Shown here: in pieces, positions 59,421-64,000 of the stretch
How the letters are laid out: the number at the start of each line of letters is the position of its first letter
Position numbering within the stretch: position 1 is the stretch's first letter
The notes under the pieces: generated by a model
What the model saw: only the letters and a program-made list of their open reading frames with translations
What the model was told of the DNA's origin: nothing
Databases searched by the model: none
Source of the DNA: Tretioscincus oriximinensis
Lineage: Eukaryota; Chordata; Lepidosauria; Squamata; Gymnophthalmidae
Length of the DNA: 64,000 bases
Direction of reading: 5' to 3'
NCBI GenBank assembly: GCA_022410635.1
Contig: JAJVDF010000139.1
Location: forward strand, 2,203,306-2,267,305
Translations under genes and position numbers: made by a program

Positions 59421-59535
59421 TTGCATCCACACATCCCTTATTTATTCCACTATAATTGGATATTCCGCAATAAAGCACGGATGCTCTGGATCCAACTGTA
59501 GATCCAACTGTAGTGGAATAAAGGGGGGACGTGGG
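59421..59535. mobile_element. MITE family A copy, truncated
   Basis: TTGCATCCACACATCCC with an intact left arm. In the right half GATCCAACTGTA is duplicated, and the end is replaced by G runs. Confidence 0.7.
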
Positions 59536-59832
59536 GGGGGGGGCAGCCACAGGCGCCCGGGACGCGACCATGGGCATCCTCGCTTTGCACCGCTTTTTCC
59601 AAACCGGATCGCTGGTTCCAGCGTTACTCCGCTTCTGCCTTCTGCATGGCGCAAGGAGGACCCAGCGAATGAGCTTACGGGTTCATTTCCCTTTCCTTGG
59701 GATCCCTTTCCTGGACCCCAAAGCGGCCCGGTGTGGGGGACGGGGGCGGCATCCGGGGCCCTGGAGCGGCCTCAGAAGTATTGGGGTTTGGGGCTNGGGG
59801 AGCCCGGGGCGCCTCTGCTAACTGAACTCAGG

Positions 59833-59960
59833 CTCTGCCCCCCCTGAGCCCCACCCTGGCCTATATCTCGGGGTAGACGTCTACCACCCACATGCTACTG
59901 TAGACCGTGGCAGGCCTCATTCGGGGCCTGCCATACCCCACACTGGCACGTGGATGGCCA
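59833..59960. mobile_element. MITE family B copy, decayed
   Basis: The core CACCCACATGCTACTGTAGA / CACTGGCACGTGGATGGCC around GGCCTCATTCGGGGCC is clear; the right terminal part is missing. Confidence 0.65.
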
Positions 59961-60314
59961 CGGAAGGAGGAAAGGAAGGACAGAAACGAAAGGAAGCGGC
60001 TCTGCCCGTGCCAGGGCGGCGTTTCAGGCGCCGCTGAGCGAAATCCCGGAGCCTCTTCTTGTGCTCAGATTTCCGGGCAGGAGTCCGGGCAAAGCGGCCG
60101 CGGAAAGGGCGAGATCCCGGCTGCAAGAGTCGCGTCGCCTCCAGGAAGCCCCGGTGGGTTTTGTGGGACCAGGAGGGAACTTTTACCGTCAAGGGAAACC
60201 CGCCAGGCTGTACAAAGGCAGAGAATTCCGACGCCTGCAGGTCGGCTCCTTCTGGGCTTTCAGCAAGTGAAAAGAAGTCGGATCATTAGGAAATGGTTAC
60301 CAAAGGCATGAGCA

Positions 60315-60660
60315 GAAATCTTTCTTTCCCTCCTTCCCTTCTTTTTTTCTTTCCTACCTTCCTTCTTTCTTTCTTCCTTTCCTTCTTCCTTCCTTTTTCT
60401 TTTTTTCTCCTCCTTTCTTTAAATTCTTTATATTCTTTTCTTTCCTTCCTTCTTTCGTTCTTCTTCCTCCTTCNCTTCTTCCTTCCCTTCCTTTTTTCTT
60501 TCTTTCTTTCTTCCTTTTCTTCCTTCTATCTTTTTTTCTTTCTTTCTTCCCTCTCTCCCTCATGCCTTCCTTCTTCCATTCCTTTCTTCTTTTCCTCCCT
60601 CCCTTTATTTTCTTCCTTCCTGGGACTTACTGGCTATTTTTCCTTCTTCCTCCTCACTTC
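60315..60660 (+). repeat. TTCC / TTTC pyrimidine tract
   Basis: About 340 bp, the third such tract upstream of HOXD13, with one N. Confidence 0.9.
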
Positions 60661-61957
60661 ATCAGTGTACAAAAGTTAGAGAACATTTTTATATTTTTTT
60701 ACAACTTTGCCCTCCGCCAGAAATCTCCAAGCGCTCCTTTCGCCGTGTGTGGACTGAAGGGGCCCGTCTAACGTTATTCGGGTCGCATTTTGTCCTCAAA
60801 CGGAGCTTGAGAGAGAGTAGAAATAAGGAGGTCCCGGGACGCCCAGCCTGAATCCTTCTGAAGCTCGCAGTTCACCTTGAGCATCATCCTGCCTTTGTTT
60901 ACACAGCCGTAACCTCACTGTGCTGAATAGTGCTACTTCCCAGAGGAGGCGCGCTCAAGGGGGGGGGGTTCCCTAGCCCCAGTTGCTGGGGTCCCACTAG
61001 GAACCTAAGGGGTGTGTGGATCAGACAGCCCCCCACCCACAGACAACTGTGACTTGCTCAGCCTTTGCACGGGATCTCTGGAGGCGCCTGTTCCAGAAGA
61101 AGCCCCCCCCCAACACCCCCCCCCGCCTGCGGGCATCCAGGGTCTTCGTGGAGCAATAAGGGCATTTTGTGAGGCAGGAGCGCGGGGCTGGCCAGGGGAC
61201 AGGATCCTGCTGTGGGAACAAAACTATGAGCTCCCAAGGCACACGAGCTTTCCCAGGTAGGGGGCAAGTGTGCGTGTGTGTGTGCGTGTGTGCGCGGGGA
61301 GGAACCTCTGCTTGGGCCGGGANAGGAGAGAGGGAGCTCTGATTTTGTGACTTCCAATTGGGCGGAACCTTCCAGCTGAGCAAACGGTCCCCAAACTGGT
61401 TCCACCGCTTTGTGGATCAGAAAAACAAACACAAAACCCAGGCAGGTCGTGTTGACCTTTCTGCACACCACCCCTCCCCCCAAAGAAGCCCCACAAAGGG
61501 CATGAATGAGCAGAAAATGAGACTAGGTCTCCCCAAATAGCTTGCAGCGTGGATCTGGCACCCTTCAAAATGCTGCAGGGAGCTCTCCAGGGACACAACC
61601 CAACCCCCAACCCCCACCCCGCCATGCGGTTGCAAGGGCATCTTTTCGAGGTTACTATTTGCTTCAACCCGGAACACCTGGGCTTTCAGTCAGAGCGTGT
61701 GAAGCTGACACCACCCGTGGGATTTCCATTTGCCAGCGGGCATCAGCATCAGCCCTCTTTTCAGCTGGTGTTGGGCGCTCATGGGAGATCGGCAGGAGAG
61801 AGGGAAAAGGGGGCCCAGGGGGCTGCAGTTTAGTTCGTTCCCGTTCCTCACCACACCTGTGCCCAACCCCAACTGCCTAACTGTGGGCTGCAGGGGATTC
61901 GTTTACCATCCTAGTCCTGGACACTGAAGACGTAGTGGTGCCCCTGCGAGACTCCAC
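60661..61957. other. HOXD13-EVX2 spacer, no gene seen
   Basis: Mixed unique sequence with G/C homopolymers and a GTGTGCGTGTG run (61269-61294). No EVX2 homeobox or N-terminal signature is present. Confidence 0.4.
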
Positions 61958-62101
61958 AGCTTCCTCCCCGCATCGCTTATTTATCCCACTACAGTTGGAT
62001 ATGCCGCACTAAAGCCCCGTGGAGAGGGATTTATTCCAGCATATCCAGCCTTTATTGCGGAATATCCAAGTAGAGTGGAATAAATAACTGTGGAAGAAGC
62101 C
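61958..62101. mobile_element. MITE family A copy
   Basis: GCTTCCTCCCCGCATCGCT to TAACTGTGGAAGAAGCC; the terminal bases have changed on both sides in a matching way (GCTTC / GAAGC). Confidence 0.75.
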
Positions 62102-62267
62102 TTAGTAGAGTGTCTTACTGGAGCTCCTTCCTAAAGTATCACAGCCTAACTCAGTCCAGAGACTTAAAACGCAGAACTGACAAAAACATCAAAGTAATCC
62201 TCTCTTGCGCAAACTAGCTGTGAAATTATAGTAATAAAATTTTATTCTAGTTCAAAGGATGCTATGG

Positions 62268-62400
<133 letters not shown>

Positions 62401-62679
62401 TTGATAATGATAATGATAATAGTAGTAATAGTAATAGAATAGTAAAACTTTCTATAAAAAGGGGAAAGTGATTCTAAACTTCTGATAGTTTAATAATAGT
62501 AATAGTTGTAGTAGTAGTAATAGTAGTAATAGTAGCAACAGCAATAGCAATAGAACAACAAGTACAATACAATTATTAATCCGGAAATTCTTGTATTGAA
62601 GTGTTTTTTAAAAATACTGATGATTAAAAAAGTTTCCTATTCTTTATCAAACATCCTAAATGTAGCAAGGGGGCCCCAT

Positions 62680-63360
62680 AGCACTTTGGAGCCGAGCAGT
62701 CGAAATGAGCTTTCCTAGAGGAGTCTTTAGATTCAGGTCCTTCGCAGGCAACTCCACAGACTTGTCTACAAAAGCTCAGCCAACTACCTTTTTCTTGTTG
62801 ATTTCTAAAGTGCTGCAAAATCCTCTTCTAGATTTTCTGGCTCTTAGACTGCTACAGCTATTATATTTGTTTTTGCAATCGCGCCCTTTATTCCAACTCC
62901 TCTTTGTCCATGACTGAAAGTGGGTGGGAGTAGAGCATAAATATATATATATGCGCAGTATTTGCATCAAGGGTGAAGGCTAATTAGCAAAGTTTCCCAG
63001 TTTAATTTATGTAAATTCCAAAGGAAGAAGCCATATTAGCCTGAGCCCAGAAAATCCAACAAGAGGGAGTTGCAGCCCTTTGGAGACTACAAAGAAGAAC
63101 GGCAGGAACCTTCCTAGGCAAACCTGCTTCTACTAAGGCTCAAACCAGCTATGTTTTTCTTGTTACCCTCCAAAATGCTGGATCGTCTAGTTTAGGATTT
63201 CTACCCTGAGAGTTTCGTATAAGTTAACTTGTCTAGAAAATCAAACTTGTCTACAAAAGCTAAGGCCAACGACCCTTTTTTTTGCTAATCTCTAAGGTGC
63301 TACCAGATCCTCTTACTAGGTATTCTGTATCCAAACTTATACAACTACTTCTCTGCAGTG
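62680..63360 (+). mobile_element. Repeat X fragments (three)
   Basis: Three pieces carry the repeat X core: CTTGTCTACAAAAGCTCAG with TTGTTGATTTCTAAAGTGCTG (about 62760-62815), TTACCCTCCAAAATGCTGG (about 63160), and CTTGTCTACAAAAGCTAAGG with AATCTCTAAGGTGCTACC (about 63247-63306). Confidence 0.5.
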
Positions 63361-64000
63361 TGGTTTAGAATTTCTTGGGTTGTTATAGAAACCGACTGGA
63401 TTAAAGAGAGAGAGAAACTGTATAAAATACCACACTGCTTTTGATGTGAACCAAAACAGAAGAAATATTGTAATATACAAACTCTGTAATATTTCGATTG
63501 CTTTACTTAATGTTTCTTATGTACTCTCTGCTTGGAGTTCGTTTGTCCGGAAACCATTATTGACTCTCAGCTTCTAACTGAGATTTTATAGACATGAACT
63601 TGCAGTGGATCAGCCTTTGGCCTACATTATTTTATATCAAGGACCCATCAAAACTGTCTGAAGACTGAACTGAAGGACGTACAGCTTTCTATTCCAAGGA
63701 AAACCCTACTAAGGGCAACAGTGCATCAGGTAAATATACCAGGAAGTTTGATATACCAGGAAGCATGAGATAAGGCATAACAGTAATACCAGCGTTCCAA
63801 TTTGTAAATGCTTAGCATAAATGCAAGACGAAAATAAGGAAAATGCCATTCTTTGATTTCGGCTATATAGTTCCAACGTAGAGCTGGTCCACTACACAGC
63901 TATGCAAAGATCCTTAAGATAGGATTTCAACACACCTCCATGAAAGAATGGTGGGAAATTGCTTTCGATTCCTACCTACCAGAACAGAATGCATGGATTG
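63361..64000. other. Window end, no gene seen
   Basis: AT-rich sequence; no coding signature recognised. EVX2, normally 5' of HOXD13 on the opposite strand, should lie beyond this edge. Confidence 0.35.

Overview
This window is the posterior half of a vertebrate HOXD cluster. Five homeobox genes lie head to tail on the minus strand, in the order HOXD13 (57.4-54.4 kb), HOXD12 (41.5-39.8 kb), HOXD11 (28.2-26.5 kb), HOXD10 (16.6-13.8 kb) and HOXD9 (8.5-6.9 kb). Each has the standard two-exon structure, with a phase-1 intron just upstream of the homeobox. I joined each pair of exons by hand at GT/AG sites, and all five reading frames stay open, giving predicted proteins of 378, 360, 322, 319 and 365 residues (HOXD9 to HOXD13). 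The paralogue calls rest on N-terminal signatures (for example MCERSL in HOXD12 and the near-complete HOXD10 match) and on the homeodomains. A HOX12 member together with these sequences excludes HOXA and HOXB; the exon 1 sequences exclude HOXC.

The organism is most likely a squamate reptile, probably a limbed lizard. The cluster is stretched (about 50 kb from HOXD9 to HOXD13) and heavily invaded by short interspersed elements, a trait reported for squamate Hox clusters and not for mammals, birds or turtles. tRNA-derived SINEs of the lizard kind are present. HOXD12, reported lost in snakes, is intact. This species-level placement is inference.

Layout: 1-6.9 kb is the HOXD8-HOXD9 spacer (no HOXD8 exon seen) with MITEs, simple repeats and the HOXD9 3' UTR. 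8.5-13.8 kb holds the HOXD9 promoter, a 600-bp polypurine minisatellite and the HOXD10 3' UTR with a miR-10-type seed match. 16.6-25.7 kb is an AT-rich HOXD10-HOXD11 spacer almost free of MITEs. 28.2-39.8 kb (HOXD11-HOXD12) and 41.5-54.4 kb (HOXD12-HOXD13) are crowded with two MITE families, SINEs, a foldback pair and a degenerate satellite. 57.4-64 kb is the flank toward EVX2, but EVX2 itself is not reached.

The genes encode collinear transcription factors that pattern the posterior trunk, limbs and genitalia. The sequence offers several candidate shared controls: CACGTG E-boxes, three of them with a CCAAT box, upstream of HOXD9, D10, D11 and D13; clusters of TTTATGG/CATAAA-type sites in the HOXD9 and HOXD11 introns; and a series of CTCF-like motifs in the spacers.

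The main oddities are two MITE families that share their terminal 14 bp, with one inserted twice into the exact centre of the other; a 14-alanine insert in a normally conserved part of HOXD13; a HOXD12 homeodomain that has lost every asparagine except N51, largely by A-to-G type changes; and a proline-substituted N-terminal arm in the HOXD9 homeodomain. There are two N gaps (28725-28811 and 40240-40434) and many scattered single Ns.
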